64,000 bases of DNA from Luteimonas vadosa (GCF_039543545.1 NZ_BAABJY010000001.1:558001-622000), one strand, 5' to 3'. Shown: positions 1 to 8,769, counted from the stretch's first letter. Numbers and translations: made by a program. Notes: generated from the sequence alone by a model not told the origin.

Positions 1-1152
1 CTCGTAGCCCGTGGTGCCGTTGATCTGCCCGGCGAAGAACAGGCCCTGGACCGACTTGGTTTCCAGCGAGCTCTTCAGCCCGCGCGGGTCGAAGTAGTCG
101 TACTCGATCGCGTAGCCGGCGCGGGTGATGTGCGCGTCCGCGAAGCCCGCGATGCTGCGCACCAGCTCCAGCTGCACGTCGAAGGGCAGCGAGGTCGAGA
201 TGCCGTTGGGATAGATCTCGGCAACGTCCAGGCCTTCGGGTTCGACGAAGATCTGGTGGCTGGCCTTCTCGGCGAAACGCACCACCTTGTCCTCGATCGA
301 CGGGCAGTACCGCGGGCCGGTGCCTTCGATCTGCCCGCTGTACATCGGCGAGCGATGCAGCGCGGCGCGGATGATGTCGTGGGTGCGCTCGGACGTGTGG
401 GTGATCCAGCACGAGACCTGCGCGGGATGGTCCGCGTGGCTGCCGACGAAGGAGAACACCGGGCGCGGATCGTCCCCGGGTTGCTCGGTCATCACCGAGT
501 AATCCAGCGTGCGCCCGTCGATGCGCGGCGGCGTGCCGGTCTTGAGCCGGTCGACGACGAAGGGCCGCTCGCGCAACTTCGCGGCGAGCGTCGTCGCGGG
601 CGGATCGCCTGCACGACCGGCGGCGTACTGGGTTTCACCGACGTGGATCCGGCCGGCGAGGAAGGTCCCGGCCGTCAGCACCACGGCGGGCGCCCGGAAA
701 CGCAGGCCGGACTGGGTGACGACGCCGCGCACGGCATCGCCGTGGCTGCCATCGGACTCGATGAGCAAGTCGTCGACGGCGGCCTGGAACAGCGTCAGCC
801 CGGGCTGCGACTCGACCGCCCGGCGGATGAAGCTCCGGTACAGGCTGCGGTCGGCCTGGCACCGCGTGGCGCGCACCGCAGGACCCTTCGACGCATTCAG
901 CCGTCGCCACTGGATGCCGGCCGCATCCGCCGCTCGCGCCATGACTCCGCCGAGCGCGTCGATCTCGCGCACCAGGTGGCCCTTGCCGATGCCACCGATG
1001 GCCGGATTGCAGCTCATCGCACCGATGGTCTCGATGCTGTGGGTCAGCAGCAGTGTGCGCGCTCCGCTCCGGGCAGACGCAAGCGCGGCCTCGGTGCCGG
1101 CATGGCCGCCGCCGATGACGATGACGTCGAAGCTGTGGAAGTCTTGGGCCAT
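1..1152 (-). CDS. mnmG: tRNA uridine-5-carboxymethylaminomethyl(34) synthesis enzyme MnmG (GidA), C-terminus outside window
   Basis: The first 384 residues are present and the rest runs off the left edge. The ATG on the minus strand at 1152 gives MAQDFHSFDVIVIGGGHAGTE, with the FAD-binding GGGHAGTEAA motif near residues 14-23. Further on are the family blocks CNPAIGGIGKGHLVREIDAL and LKTGTPPRIDGRT. MnmG acts with MnmE in the cytoplasm to place the cmnm5 group on U34 of several tRNAs, using FAD and methylene-THF. mnmE lies in this window at 44.9-46.3 kb, so the partners are about 44 kb apart instead of adjacent. The full-length family is about 630 residues. Identification is secure. Confidence 0.96.
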   Translation of the reverse strand, partial: MAQDFHSFDVIVIGGGHAGTEAALASARSGARTLLLTHSIETIGAMSCNPAIGGIGKGHLVREIDALGGVMARAADAAGIQWRRLNASKGPAVRATRCQADRSLYRSFIRRAVESQPGLTLFQAAVDDLLIESDGSHGDAVRGVVTQSGLRFRAPAVVLTAGTFLAGRIHVGETQYAAGRAGDPPATTLAAKLRERPFVVDRLKTGTPPRIDGRTLDYSVMTEQPGDDPRPVFSFVGSHADHPAQVSCWITHTSERTHDIIRAALHRSPMYSGQIEGTGPRYCPSIEDKVVRFAEKASHQIFVEPEGLDVAEIYPNGISTSLPFDVQLELVRSIAGFADAHITRAGYAIEYDYFDPRGLKSSLETKSVQGLFFAGQINGTTGYE

Positions 1153-1212
1153 GGCGGGATTATCGCGCGGAAGGATGAAGCATTCAGCGAGGCCGGGGCG
1201 TCACTCCGGAAG

Positions 1213-1230
1213 TTGGCACGCTTCCTGCAT
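1213..1230 (+). promoter_or_regulatory. Sigma-54 (-24/-12) type promoter
   Basis: TTGGCACGCTTCCTGCAT matches the RpoN consensus. GG at 1215-1216 and GC at 1227-1228 are separated by exactly 10 bases, and the -24 block TTGGCACG is a full match. The predicted start of transcription is near 1240. No coding sequence on the plus strand follows, but a strong terminator lies about 110 bases downstream. Assignment is by sequence match only, and the activator site was not identified. Confidence 0.6.
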
Positions 1231-1239
1231 TACCTCCGG

Positions 1240-1355
1240 TGCACCCGGGATGGCAGCGTCGGGGGACGTGGCCGGAGATTGGAACAGGGCTGGCCAAGCA
1301 CATCCGGGGGAAGCACGGGGCCGAGCGTCGGGGGACGTTCGGCCCCTTTTTTTTT
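1240..1355 (+). ncRNA. Putative sigma-54-dependent small RNA of about 115 nt
   Basis: The segment is bounded by a -24/-12 promoter at 1213-1230 and an intrinsic terminator ending in nine T at 1355. It lies between mnmG and a lipoprotein gene, both on the opposite strand, so the terminator serves no visible protein gene. The 15-mer AGCGTCGGGGGACGT occurs twice (1255-1269 and 1324-1338), and each copy can fold as CGTC-GGGG-GACG. GGA occurs six times (1248, 1264, 1274, 1281, 1309, 1333), about three times what base composition predicts, which suggests, without proving it, a CsrA/RsmA-binding RNA. No named family was recognised. Confidence 0.5.
1317..1355 (+). terminator. Strong Rho-independent terminator
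   Basis: A 13-bp stem (1317-1329 with 1334-1346, one G-U pair) with a GGGG loop is followed by nine T residues (1347-1355). The orientation fits plus-strand transcription only. Confidence 0.85.
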
Positions 1356-1616
1356 GCGTGCGCCGGGCGCGCGTGGGATCGAAGCATGCATGCCGGCCGG
1401 GTTTTCCAGGCCGAAGCGGGAGGACGGTCACGCGTCGAAGGCGGCGAGCCCGCCGCCGGTCAGGACGAAAGCGCCGACGCCCGGCGGAAGCGGAACAGGG
1501 GGGATCCGGACTCCCCCGCCGGGCATCGGCATCTGGCAACCTGGAGAACGTCGCAAAGCGACGCATCCGGTCAGTCGTGTCTAGCTTGCGACCATCCCCG
1601 CGCTTTCGCAAGCGCT

Positions 1617-2273
1617 TTATGGGGTCAGGCGATCCTCGTCCGGCACCCCGCCAGGACGGGATTGCCGCTGGCTGCCAGCGTCGAACTCCCGCTGTGGCAT
1701 GCGCCGTTCGAGACGCGGCGGAGGCGCGGTCCGGATCGGCGGACCGCCGATCGACCCTTGCGTTGGCCCCTGCACGATCACCCCGGGCCGCGACGGAACG
1801 GTTTGCGGATCCCGGGCCAAGCCGTCCCGCAGCCGGTTCAGGTTGCGCCACGGGATGTCGTCACGGTCGCGATCCGGATCCACTCCGGGTTCCGGGCCCG
1901 GGGGATCCACGTGGTCGGGGCGTCTGCCGCCATGCCGGTCGGGGTGCCGCGGGCGGACGTAATACCGGTGGTAGGGCGGGTAGTACGGACCATAGTGGCC
2001 GTAGCCGGGGCGGTAGTACGGGCTGCCGTAAGGAAGCCCGTAGCCGTAGTGCCCCCGCCCGTAGTACGGGGGATAGCCGTAGCCGATGCTGCCGTAGAGG
2101 CCGCCCGGGTAACCGTACCCCCCGCCGCCATACGGGACGCGCGCACCGTAATAGGGTGCGGACGAGCGACCGTAGTAGTAGTCGCCGACGCCACTGCGGT
2201 AGCCATAGCCGCTGCTGACGCAGCCGGTGAGCACCACGGCCGCGACCAGGCCCAGCGTGAGCGTTCGGATCAT
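1617..2273 (-). CDS. Gly/Tyr/Pro-rich putative lipoprotein
   Basis: The protein has 218 residues. The start at 2273 was chosen because it gives MIRTLTLGLVAAVVLTGC, a lipoprotein signal peptide with lipobox LTGC (Cys18). After the lipidation site comes a low-complexity stretch of about 100 residues of Tyr, Gly and Pro repeats (YGYPGG, YYGRGHYGYG and similar). It is followed by an Arg/Asp/Pro-rich half with segments such as NRLRDGLARDP. No catalytic domain is recognised. It is probably anchored to the outer or inner membrane facing the periplasm. The gene is transcribed toward the small RNA locus and is divergent from the dehydratase gene. Its function is unknown. Confidence 0.8.
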   Translation of the reverse strand: MIRTLTLGLVAAVVLTGCVSSGYGYRSGVGDYYYGRSSAPYYGARVPYGGGGYGYPGGLYGSIGYGYPPYYGRGHYGYGLPYGSPYYRPGYGHYGPYYPPYHRYYVRPRHPDRHGGRRPDHVDPPGPEPGVDPDRDRDDIPWRNLNRLRDGLARDPQTVPSRPGVIVQGPTQGSIGGPPIRTAPPPRLERRMPQREFDAGSQRQSRPGGVPDEDRLTP

Positions 2274-2396
2274 GTCCAGTCCCCTGTCGGATTGCGATGC
2301 CCAGCATCGGCGAAGCGCATTGAATTCACGCTTAATCCTGCCCGAATGCACGATACGCTGCTGAACGGGACAGGTTTCTTCCGCTAATCTGCCGCC

Positions 2397-3413
2397 ATGC
2401 ATGCCTCAACCGACCCGGTCGCCCCCCTGGATGCCCCGTGCAGCGACGCCGCCGGCATCGCCGTGGCGTTCGACGACATCCTGGCCGCGGCGACGCGCAT
2501 CGCCGGGCATGCACACGCCACCCCGGTGCTGCGTTCGCGATTGCTGGACGCCGCCGCCGGCTGCCAGCTGTACTTCAAGGCAGAGCACCTGCAACGCACC
2601 GGGGCGTTCAAGTTCCGGGGCGCCTGCAATGCAGTGTGGTCGCTCGACGCATCGGTCGCGGAACGCGGCGTGGTCACGCACTCCTCGGGCAATCATGGCG
2701 CGGCGCTCGCGCTGGCCGCGAAGACGCGCGGCATCGCCTGCCACGTGGTGGTGCCCGAGGGCGCCGTGCGCAGCAAGCGCAGCGCGATCGAGTCCTATGG
2801 CGCCACCATCCACGACTGTCCCGCCGGCCTGGAGGCCCGCGAACGGCGCTGCGCGCAAGTCCAGCGCGAGACCGGCGCCACCTTGGTGCATCCCTACGCC
2901 GACGGCCGCGTGATCGCCGGGCAGGGCACCGCCGCCCTGGAATTGCTGGGCGCGACCGGACCGCTGCCGCTGGACGCGATCGTGGTCCCCGTCGGTGGCG
3001 GCGGGCTCGCCGCCGGCACGGCCATCGCAGCCCGGGCACTTGCCCCGGGCTGCCGGGTCTACGTTGCCGAGCCGGCCGGCGCCGCCGACACCTGCCAGTC
3101 CCTGTTGCGCGGCGAACGCGTCACCGACGTCGTGCCCGACACCGTTTGCGACGGCCTGCGCGCCACCGTCGGCGCGCCCAACTTCGCCTTGCTCCAGGCG
3201 CACGGCGTGGAAGCGCTGACCGTCGACGACACGGACACCATCGCCGCCATGCGCCTGCTCCTCCAGCGCACCAAGCAATGCGTCGAACCCTCCTCGGCGA
3301 TCGCGCTGGCCGCGATCCTCCTGCACCGGGACCGGTTCGCCGGGCAGCGGGTGGGCGTGGTGCTCTCCGGCGGCAACATCGACCTCGATGCGCTGCCGTG
3401 GCGCCAAGGGTGA
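2397..3413 (+). CDS. PLP-dependent threonine/serine dehydratase family protein
   Basis: The protein has 338 residues with the fold-type II PLP pattern. The Schiff-base lysine lies in TGAFKFRGA (Lys72), the substrate and phosphate loop is SSGNHG (96-101), and the glycine-rich phosphate cup is VPVGGGGLAAG (around 198-207). A C-terminal SGGNID motif is present. This size, without a regulatory ACT domain, matches catabolic threonine dehydratase (TdcB-like) and serine racemase rather than biosynthetic IlvA. Substrate choice among L-Thr, L-Ser and racemisation cannot be decided from sequence alone. The gene is followed after 13 bases by the YdcF gene and may be cotranscribed with it. Confidence 0.88.
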   Translation: MHASTDPVAPLDAPCSDAAGIAVAFDDILAAATRIAGHAHATPVLRSRLLDAAAGCQLYFKAEHLQRTGAFKFRGACNAVWSLDASVAERGVVTHSSGNHGAALALAAKTRGIACHVVVPEGAVRSKRSAIESYGATIHDCPAGLEARERRCAQVQRETGATLVHPYADGRVIAGQGTAALELLGATGPLPLDAIVVPVGGGGLAAGTAIAARALAPGCRVYVAEPAGAADTCQSLLRGERVTDVVPDTVCDGLRATVGAPNFALLQAHGVEALTVDDTDTIAAMRLLLQRTKQCVEPSSAIALAAILLHRDRFAGQRVGVVLSGGNIDLDALPWRQG

Positions 3414-3426
3414 GGGACCGCCCGGC

Positions 3427-4044
3427 ATGAGCAGGACCCAGCGGCGATCCCCGCCGCGCCGGCGTCTTTGGGCGCGCCTGTGGAAACTGGTGCTGCTGGG
3501 CACGGCGTGGCTGTTGGGCGTCTCCGCCTGGATCGTCTGGGTCGGCGAGCGCGACCAGGCCGCGGAGGCCGACGCAATCGTCGTTCTCGGTGCGGCCGCC
3601 TACGATGCGCGGCCTTCGCCCGTGCTCGAGGAGCGCCTGCGGCACGCGCTGGACCTGTATCGCCAAGGTTATGCCGACACCCTGATCTTCACCGGCGGAT
3701 ACGGCCGCGGGGCGCGCTTCTCGGAATCCCAGGTCGCGCGCCGCTATGCCCTGAAGCAAGGCATCGACGCACGCGCGATGCTGATCGAGTCCGAGTCGCG
3801 GACCACCTACGGCAACCTCGTGCAGGCGCGACGGTTGATGCGCGAGCACCGGCTGCGGCGGGTGATCGTGGTCAGCGATCCGCTGCACATGGCGCGCGCG
3901 TTGCGCCTGAGCCGCCGGCTCGGCATCGACGCCATGGGCTCGTCGACCCCGAGCACGCGCTTCCGCAGCTTCCACACGCGTTGGCGTTTCCTCGCACGCG
4001 AGGTGTACTTCTTCCACCGCGACCTAGTCGTCGACCCGGACTGA
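3427..4044 (+). CDS. YdcF/SanA family (DUF218) membrane-anchored protein
   Basis: The protein has 205 residues. The ATG at 3427 starts just after the dehydratase stop; an upstream in-frame start at 3388 would overlap that gene and is less likely. An Arg-rich N-terminus precedes one membrane segment (about residues 18-38, LWKLVLLGTAWLLGVSAWIV). The DUF218 domain follows, with DAIVVLGAAAYDARPSPVLEERL, IFTGGYGR, the acidic SESRTTYGNL segment and VVSDPLHMARAL. Relatives such as SanA and ElyC influence envelope integrity and polysaccharide metabolism. The biochemical role is not known. Confidence 0.85.
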   Translation: MSRTQRRSPPRRRLWARLWKLVLLGTAWLLGVSAWIVWVGERDQAAEADAIVVLGAAAYDARPSPVLEERLRHALDLYRQGYADTLIFTGGYGRGARFSESQVARRYALKQGIDARAMLIESESRTTYGNLVQARRLMREHRLRRVIVVSDPLHMARALRLSRRLGIDAMGSSTPSTRFRSFHTRWRFLAREVYFFHRDLVVDPD

Positions 4045-4065
4045 CGGGTCGCGCGTCGGAGCGAC

Positions 4066-4683
4066 TCAGCGCGCGGCCACCGCCAGCGTCAGGCCCTGTT
4101 CCAGCAGCCAGCGCGTCGCCAAGGCGCGCGTCTCCAGGGGCTCGTTGCCGAGCACGTCGACCAGTTGGCCGAAGGCGGTGCATCGGGCCTCGCGACTGGC
4201 GGCGTCGTCGCCGCTGGCGTTGATGCCGGCGCTGAACCCGGCGTGCAGGAATCCCGCCTTGACCACGGTCGCCTTCAGCGCCTGGCGCGCCTGCGCCGCA
4301 TCGTACGCCGCGGGCTCGCCCTGCAGGCCGGCCAGGGCGACGCCGACGAAGGCATTGGCGAAGCGCTCCCGGCTGTCCGGTCCCATGCGCTCGACGGTGC
4401 GTTGCAGGGCGGCCATGCTGCGGTCCGCGTCCGGCTCGAACAGCCCGCACAGCAAGGCGGCTTCGCGCGGCGTGCGCGAGGACGCGTGCACCGCCTGGAA
4501 CAAGTCGTCGATCGCCGGGTCGGGCGCGCGCCGCAGCACGTCGCCGCCGATCGCGGCGGCGGCCTGGGGGTCGATGGCGGACAGGTCGATGCGCGACAGG
4601 TCCAGCTCGTACTGCTGCGCGTGCGCGATGCTGGCGGCGACGATGCCCAGCGCCAGGCAACAGGCTTGCAGTGACTTGCGCAT
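4066..4683 (-). CDS. Hypothetical exported protein
   Basis: The protein has 205 residues. The start at 4683 gives a typical Sec signal peptide (MRKSLQACCLALGIVAASIAHA, cleavage after AHA). The mature part is helical and Ala-rich, with no recognised catalytic motif. Segments include LDLSRIDLSAIDPQAAAAIG and AALLCGLFEPDADRSMAAL. It is probably periplasmic. It is convergent with the YdcF gene and lies just downstream of the bio operon on the same strand, about 65 bases from the end of bioC. Its function is unknown. Confidence 0.75.
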   Translation of the reverse strand: MRKSLQACCLALGIVAASIAHAQQYELDLSRIDLSAIDPQAAAAIGGDVLRRAPDPAIDDLFQAVHASSRTPREAALLCGLFEPDADRSMAALQRTVERMGPDSRERFANAFVGVALAGLQGEPAAYDAAQARQALKATVVKAGFLHAGFSAGINASGDDAASREARCTAFGQLVDVLGNEPLETRALATRWLLEQGLTLAVAAR

Positions 4684-4747
4684 GCTTGGACTCCCGGGGT
4701 GTGGCGATGGCCGGAGTCTAGGCGGCGCGCGCTGAATGCAGCACCCG

Positions 4748-5653
4748 TCAGCGACGTCGCACGGGGATGCCACGCGCCGGGAAGCGCGCGATCTCGGCGT
4801 CGCCTTCGCGCATCGGCGCGCCATGGTCGGGCGCCCAGGCCATGGCGGTGATGGTTTCCCAGGTTGCCGGCAATGGCCCGCCGGCCGGGCGCAGCGCTTC
4901 GTAGGCGGCCTGCGCCGCGGCGAACCTGCGGCGCCCCGTCAACGACCGACGGCGCGCCGCCAGCGCGTTGGTCGCACCGATCGCCCGCAGTTCACGCATC
5001 AGGGCGCCCATGCTGGCGTAGCCGTGGACCTGGACGTCACGGTCCAACACCGGATCGCGGAAGCCCGCCTGCACCAGTGCATCGCCGAACTCGGCGATCG
5101 AGGTGAACGGATTGACGTGCGGCGCGGCGTCGGCGGCCGCGAACGCCTCCCGCAGTTCATGCAGGGTCGCCGGGCCGAAGCTGGAACACAGCAGCAAGCC
5201 GCCGGGCCGGAGAACCCGGCGGAATCCCGCGAACACGGCCGGCAGGTCCTCGACCCATTGCAGGCAGAGGTTGCAGAACAGCACGTCCAGGCTGTCGTCG
5301 GCCAGCGGCAGCGCGCGGGCGTCGGCGCAGACCCGCGCCAGCGGCCGGCGCAGCGGGTGCCAGCGCCCGACGCCGGCCTGGCGGAGCATCGGCAGCGCGA
5401 GGTCCATCGCGATCACCTGCGCGCGCGGCCAGCGCCGGCGCATGGCCTGCGCGCCGCGTGCCGGCCCGCTGCCGAGGTCCAGGACGCGTGCCGGCGTCCA
5501 GTCCTGCCCGCGACCGGGCTGCAGCGCCAGGAAGTCGAGCATCTCCAGCAGCCGGTCCTCGACCTCATGCTGCAGTGACGCGGCCGAGGCGTACGCCGAG
5601 GAGGCGCGCGAGAACGCGCGGCGAACCTGGCGGCCGTCGAACAGCCCGTTCAT
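4748..5653 (-). CDS. bioC: Malonyl-[acyl-carrier protein] O-methyltransferase BioC
   Basis: The protein has 301 residues and starts MNGLFDGRQVRRAFSRAS, the usual BioC N-terminus (FDRxxVRRxFxRAA pattern). The SAM-binding motif I is VLDLGSGPARG, and LFCNLCLQWVEDL with FRRVLRPGGLLL are the later class I methyltransferase motifs. BioC methylates malonyl-ACP so that the fatty acid machinery can build pimeloyl-ACP. Its ATG overlaps the bioH stop (ATGA at 5650-5653), so the two are translationally coupled. It is the last gene of bioB-F-H-C. Confidence 0.95.
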   Translation of the reverse strand: MNGLFDGRQVRRAFSRASSAYASAASLQHEVEDRLLEMLDFLALQPGRGQDWTPARVLDLGSGPARGAQAMRRRWPRAQVIAMDLALPMLRQAGVGRWHPLRRPLARVCADARALPLADDSLDVLFCNLCLQWVEDLPAVFAGFRRVLRPGGLLLCSSFGPATLHELREAFAAADAAPHVNPFTSIAEFGDALVQAGFRDPVLDRDVQVHGYASMGALMRELRAIGATNALAARRRSLTGRRRFAAAQAAYEALRPAGGPLPATWETITAMAWAPDHGAPMREGDAEIARFPARGIPVRRR

Positions 5654-6456
5654 GCCGACGCCACGCGCGCAGGGAGCGCGCCGGTCCCGGTGGCGAAGGC
5701 GGCCACCTGTTCGGCGACGAGATCGGCATGTGTCAGGAAGGGCGCGTGGCCCGCGCGCTCGATGCACAGGTGCCGCGCGTCGGGGGTCGAGGCGACGGCC
5801 GCGGACACGGCGCGCGGATCGACCAGCCGGTCGCGGCGGCCGGAGAGCCACAGGCTGGGCACGGTCAACCCGGGAAGGCAGCGACGCAGGTCGGTGGTTT
5901 CCAGCAGTCCGAGGCCGTCGGCGAGCACGCCGGCCGCGGGCTCGCCGCGGGCGAACAACCCGTTGCGCATGGCCCGCAGTTCTCCCCTGGCGTCGTCGGA
6001 ACCGAAGGCCTCCAGCGCGATGAAGCGCTCCAGCGTGCCGCGGTAGTCGGCGCGCAATCCGTCGGCGAAGTCGCGGAAGATCTCCGCCGAGACGCCGTAG
6101 GGCCAGGTGGCCGGGCCGTCGTGCTCGCCGCGCACGAAGCGCGGGGTCGCGCACAGCATCACCAGGCCGTGCAGCGCCTGCGCCCGCGTCGCCGCCGCAT
6201 GCAGCGCGAACAGCCCGCCGAGCGACCACCCGATCCATGTCGCGCGCGGCACCTTCGGCAGCAGGCCGGCCACCACGTCTTCGAGCGCCAGTGGCATGCC
6301 GGAAGCGACGCCGTGGCCATGGCCCGGCAGGTCGACGAGATGCAGTTCGAAGTCCCGGGACAAGCGGTCCGCCAGCGGCGCGAAGATCCCGCCGTGCATC
6401 GCCCATCCGTGCAACAGGACCAGCGGCGGCCCGCGGCCCACGACCTCCACGTGCAT
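5650..6456 (-). CDS. bioH: Pimeloyl-[acyl-carrier protein] methyl ester esterase BioH
   Basis: The protein has 268 residues with the alpha/beta hydrolase fold. The oxyanion-hole segment is LLHGWAMHGG, the nucleophile serine sits in WIGWSLGG, the acid residue is in SGRRDRLVD, and the histidine is in RAGHAPF. BioH removes the methyl group from pimeloyl-ACP methyl ester at the end of pimelate synthesis. It overlaps bioF by one base (stop of bioF at 6456-6458) and bioC by four bases. Position in the bio operon decides the substrate assignment. Confidence 0.94.
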   Translation of the reverse strand: MHVEVVGRGPPLVLLHGWAMHGGIFAPLADRLSRDFELHLVDLPGHGHGVASGMPLALEDVVAGLLPKVPRATWIGWSLGGLFALHAAATRAQALHGLVMLCATPRFVRGEHDGPATWPYGVSAEIFRDFADGLRADYRGTLERFIALEAFGSDDARGELRAMRNGLFARGEPAAGVLADGLGLLETTDLRRCLPGLTVPSLWLSGRRDRLVDPRAVSAAVASTPDARHLCIERAGHAPFLTHADLVAEQVAAFATGTGALPARVASA

Positions 6457-7691
6457 CAGGCCGCGGCCTCGTCGCCAACCCGGTCGCGCGCGCGCGCCAG
6501 GGCCTCGACCAGCGCATCGACCTGGATCGGCTCGTGCAGGGCACCCAGCGTGATCCGGAGCCGGGCACGGCCTTCGGGCACGGTGGGCGGGCGGATCGCC
6601 GCCACCCAGAAGCCGGCCTGCTCCAGCGCCAGCGCCATCGCCAGCGCGCGCGCGTTGCTGCCGCACAGCAGCGGCTGGATCGGCGTGGACGACGCCATCA
6701 GGTCCAGCCCATGCCGACCGGCCCCTTCGCGGAACCGCGCGACGAGCCCGGCGAGCTTGTCCCGCCGCCAGTCTTCGCGACGGGCGAGGCGCACCGCGGC
6801 CAGCGACGCGGCGGCCTGCGCAGGCGGCAGGGCGGTGGTGTAGAGGTAGGGGCGCGCGGTTTCGACGAGGTGGTCGATCCACGCGGCGTCGCCGACGACC
6901 GCCGCGCCATGGCCGCCCAAAGCCTTGCCCAGCGTGACCATCTGCAAGGGGACGTCCGCGCTCGACAGGCCCGCGGCGGCGACGGTGCCACGCCCCTGCG
7001 GCCCGTGCACGCCCACGCCGTGGGCATCGTCGACGTACAGCAATGCACCCTGCAGGCGCGCGGCGATGGCAAGTTTTCGCAGGGGTGCCAAGTCGCCATC
7101 CATGCTGAAGACGCCGTCCGTGGCCAGCAGCGCGGCGCCGCCGGGCATGCTCTTGAGCTGGCGCAGCGCGCCCTCGGCGTCGGCGTGCGGATAACGCCGC
7201 AACCGGCAACCCGCCAGGCGCGCGGCGTCGACCAGGCTGGCGTGGTTGAGCCGATCCTGCACGCACAGGTCGTCCTCGCCCAGCAGCGACTGCACCACCG
7301 CGAGGTTGGCCGCGAAGCCGCTGCCCAGGAGCACGGCGCGCTCGTACCCCAGCCACTCCGCCAGTTCGCTTTCCAGCGCGGCGTGCGCGGCATGGTGGCC
7401 GCACACCAGGTGCGACGCGATGCCGCCCACGCCTTCGCGCGCCGCCGTGTCCTGCAGTGCATTGACGACCGCGAACTGTTGCGACAGGCCGAGGTAATCG
7501 TTGCCGCAGAAGTCCAGCACCCAACGGCTGCCGCCATCGCCGTCGGCGACCTCGCAGCCGGCGCCATCGCGCCGGACGACGACGCGCCGGATCCTGCGCA
7601 GCCCCTCGGCGTCACGCCGCGTGCGTGCCTGGTCGATGCGTGCGCGCAGGTCTGCGCGCTGTTTCAGCTCGGGCGGTCGGGCGGTCGGCAT
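6456..7691 (-). CDS. bioF: 8-amino-7-oxononanoate synthase BioF
   Basis: The protein has 411 residues from the ATG at 7691. A GTG at 7727 would add 12 residues and overlap bioB, so it is less likely. This is a PLP alpha-oxoamine synthase, with LDFCGNDYLGLS near the N-terminus, the glycine-rich LLGSGFAANLAVVQSL, the cofactor aspartate and histidine in YVDDAHGVGVHG, and the Schiff-base lysine in MVTLGKALGGHGA. It condenses pimeloyl-ACP with L-alanine. The gene is followed directly by bioH with a one-base overlap. Confidence 0.95.
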   Translation of the reverse strand: MPTARPPELKQRADLRARIDQARTRRDAEGLRRIRRVVVRRDGAGCEVADGDGGSRWVLDFCGNDYLGLSQQFAVVNALQDTAAREGVGGIASHLVCGHHAAHAALESELAEWLGYERAVLLGSGFAANLAVVQSLLGEDDLCVQDRLNHASLVDAARLAGCRLRRYPHADAEGALRQLKSMPGGAALLATDGVFSMDGDLAPLRKLAIAARLQGALLYVDDAHGVGVHGPQGRGTVAAAGLSSADVPLQMVTLGKALGGHGAAVVGDAAWIDHLVETARPYLYTTALPPAQAAASLAAVRLARREDWRRDKLAGLVARFREGAGRHGLDLMASSTPIQPLLCGSNARALAMALALEQAGFWVAAIRPPTVPEGRARLRITLGALHEPIQVDALVEALARARDRVGDEAAA

Positions 7692-7698
7692 CCGCGCA

Positions 7699-8769
7699 TC
7701 ATGCCGCAGTCGGCGCGCGATCGGCACGAGGCCCAGGAGCCGCGCCGGGATCGCAGGCCGTCGCCGCGTGCCCGCTCGCCTGCAGCGGCATCGGTCGCAA
7801 GCCCAGGCGTTCGAACAGGGCCCGGTCGCGTTCTGCCTCGGGGTTGCCCGTGGTCAGCAGCTGCTCGCCGTGGAAGATCGAGTTGGCGCCCGCGAGGAAG
7901 CACAGCGCCTGCAACTCGTCGGGCATCGTGTCGCGCCCGGCCGAGAGCCGCACCATCGACGCGGGCATGAGCACGCGCGCGACGGCGATGGTGCGCACGA
8001 ACTCGAACGGATCCAGTTCCGCCGTCCCGTGCAGCGGCGTGCCCTCGACCTGCACCAGGCGGTTGATCGGCACCGAATCGGGATGCGAGGGCAGGGTCGC
8101 CAGCGTGTGCAGCAGCCCGGCGCGCTGGCTGCGCGATTCGCCCATGCCGACGATGCCGCCGCAACAGGTCTTCATCCCCGCGTCGCGCACGTGCGACAGC
8201 GTGTCCAGGCGATCCTGCATCCCGCGGGTGTGGATGACGTCGCCGTAGTAGCCGGGGTCGGTGTCGATGTTGTGGTTGTAGTAGTCGAGGCCGGCATCGC
8301 GCAGCGCGGCGGCCTGCTCGCCGCTGAGCATGCCAAGGGTCGCGCAGGTTTCCAGTCCGAGCGCCTTGACCTCGCGGATCATCGCGACGACCTTCGGGAT
8401 GTCGCGGTCCTTCGGCGAACGCCAGGCCGCGCCCATGCAGAATCGCGATGCACCGGCGGCTTTCGCCTGCCTGGCCTTCTCGACCACGTCGGCGGCGTCC
8501 ATCAGTTTCGAGGCCGCGACGCCGGTGTGGTAGCGCTGCGCCTGCGGGCAATAGCCGCAATCCTCGGGGCAGCCTCCGGTCTTGATCGACAACAGGGTGC
8601 TCACCTGCACCTCGGCCGGATCGAAGCGGAGGCGGTGCACGGCCGCCGCGCGGAACACCAGCTCGGTGAAGGGCAAGGCGAACAAGGCCTCGACCTCGGC
8701 GCGCGACCAGTCGTGTCGGGGCTGGTGCGGGGGCGTGGCATCCGCGGGGACTTCTCTGACGGCAGGCAT
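7699..8769 (-). CDS. bioB: Biotin synthase BioB
   Basis: The protein has 356 residues. The ATG at 8769 was chosen because GGGGA lies at a good distance upstream and the protein then starts like other BioB proteins; an in-frame ATG at 8820 also exists. The radical SAM cluster is CPEDCGYC (Cys67, Cys71, Cys74). The [2Fe-2S] ligands lie in ASRFCMGAAWR, LETCATLG and KTCCGGIVGMGE. It inserts sulfur into dethiobiotin. It is the first gene of the operon, with a promoter and a candidate biotin operator between it and comF. Confidence 0.97.
   Translation of the reverse strand: MPAVREVPADATPPHQPRHDWSRAEVEALFALPFTELVFRAAAVHRLRFDPAEVQVSTLLSIKTGGCPEDCGYCPQAQRYHTGVAASKLMDAADVVEKARQAKAAGASRFCMGAAWRSPKDRDIPKVVAMIREVKALGLETCATLGMLSGEQAAALRDAGLDYYNHNIDTDPGYYGDVIHTRGMQDRLDTLSHVRDAGMKTCCGGIVGMGESRSQRAGLLHTLATLPSHPDSVPINRLVQVEGTPLHGTAELDPFEFVRTIAVARVLMPASMVRLSAGRDTMPDELQALCFLAGANSIFHGEQLLTTGNPEAERDRALFERLGLRPMPLQASGHAATACDPGAAPGPRADRAPTAA

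Noticed and set aside
1600..1615. GCGCTT/AAGCGC hairpin as a terminator of the Gly/Tyr lipoprotein gene
   Set aside because: Only six base pairs and no T-tract on the minus strand.
2406..3503. Long reading frame opposite the dehydratase gene
   Set aside because: It is an antisense shadow typical of GC-rich coding DNA, rich in Arg/Gly/His and without any domain.
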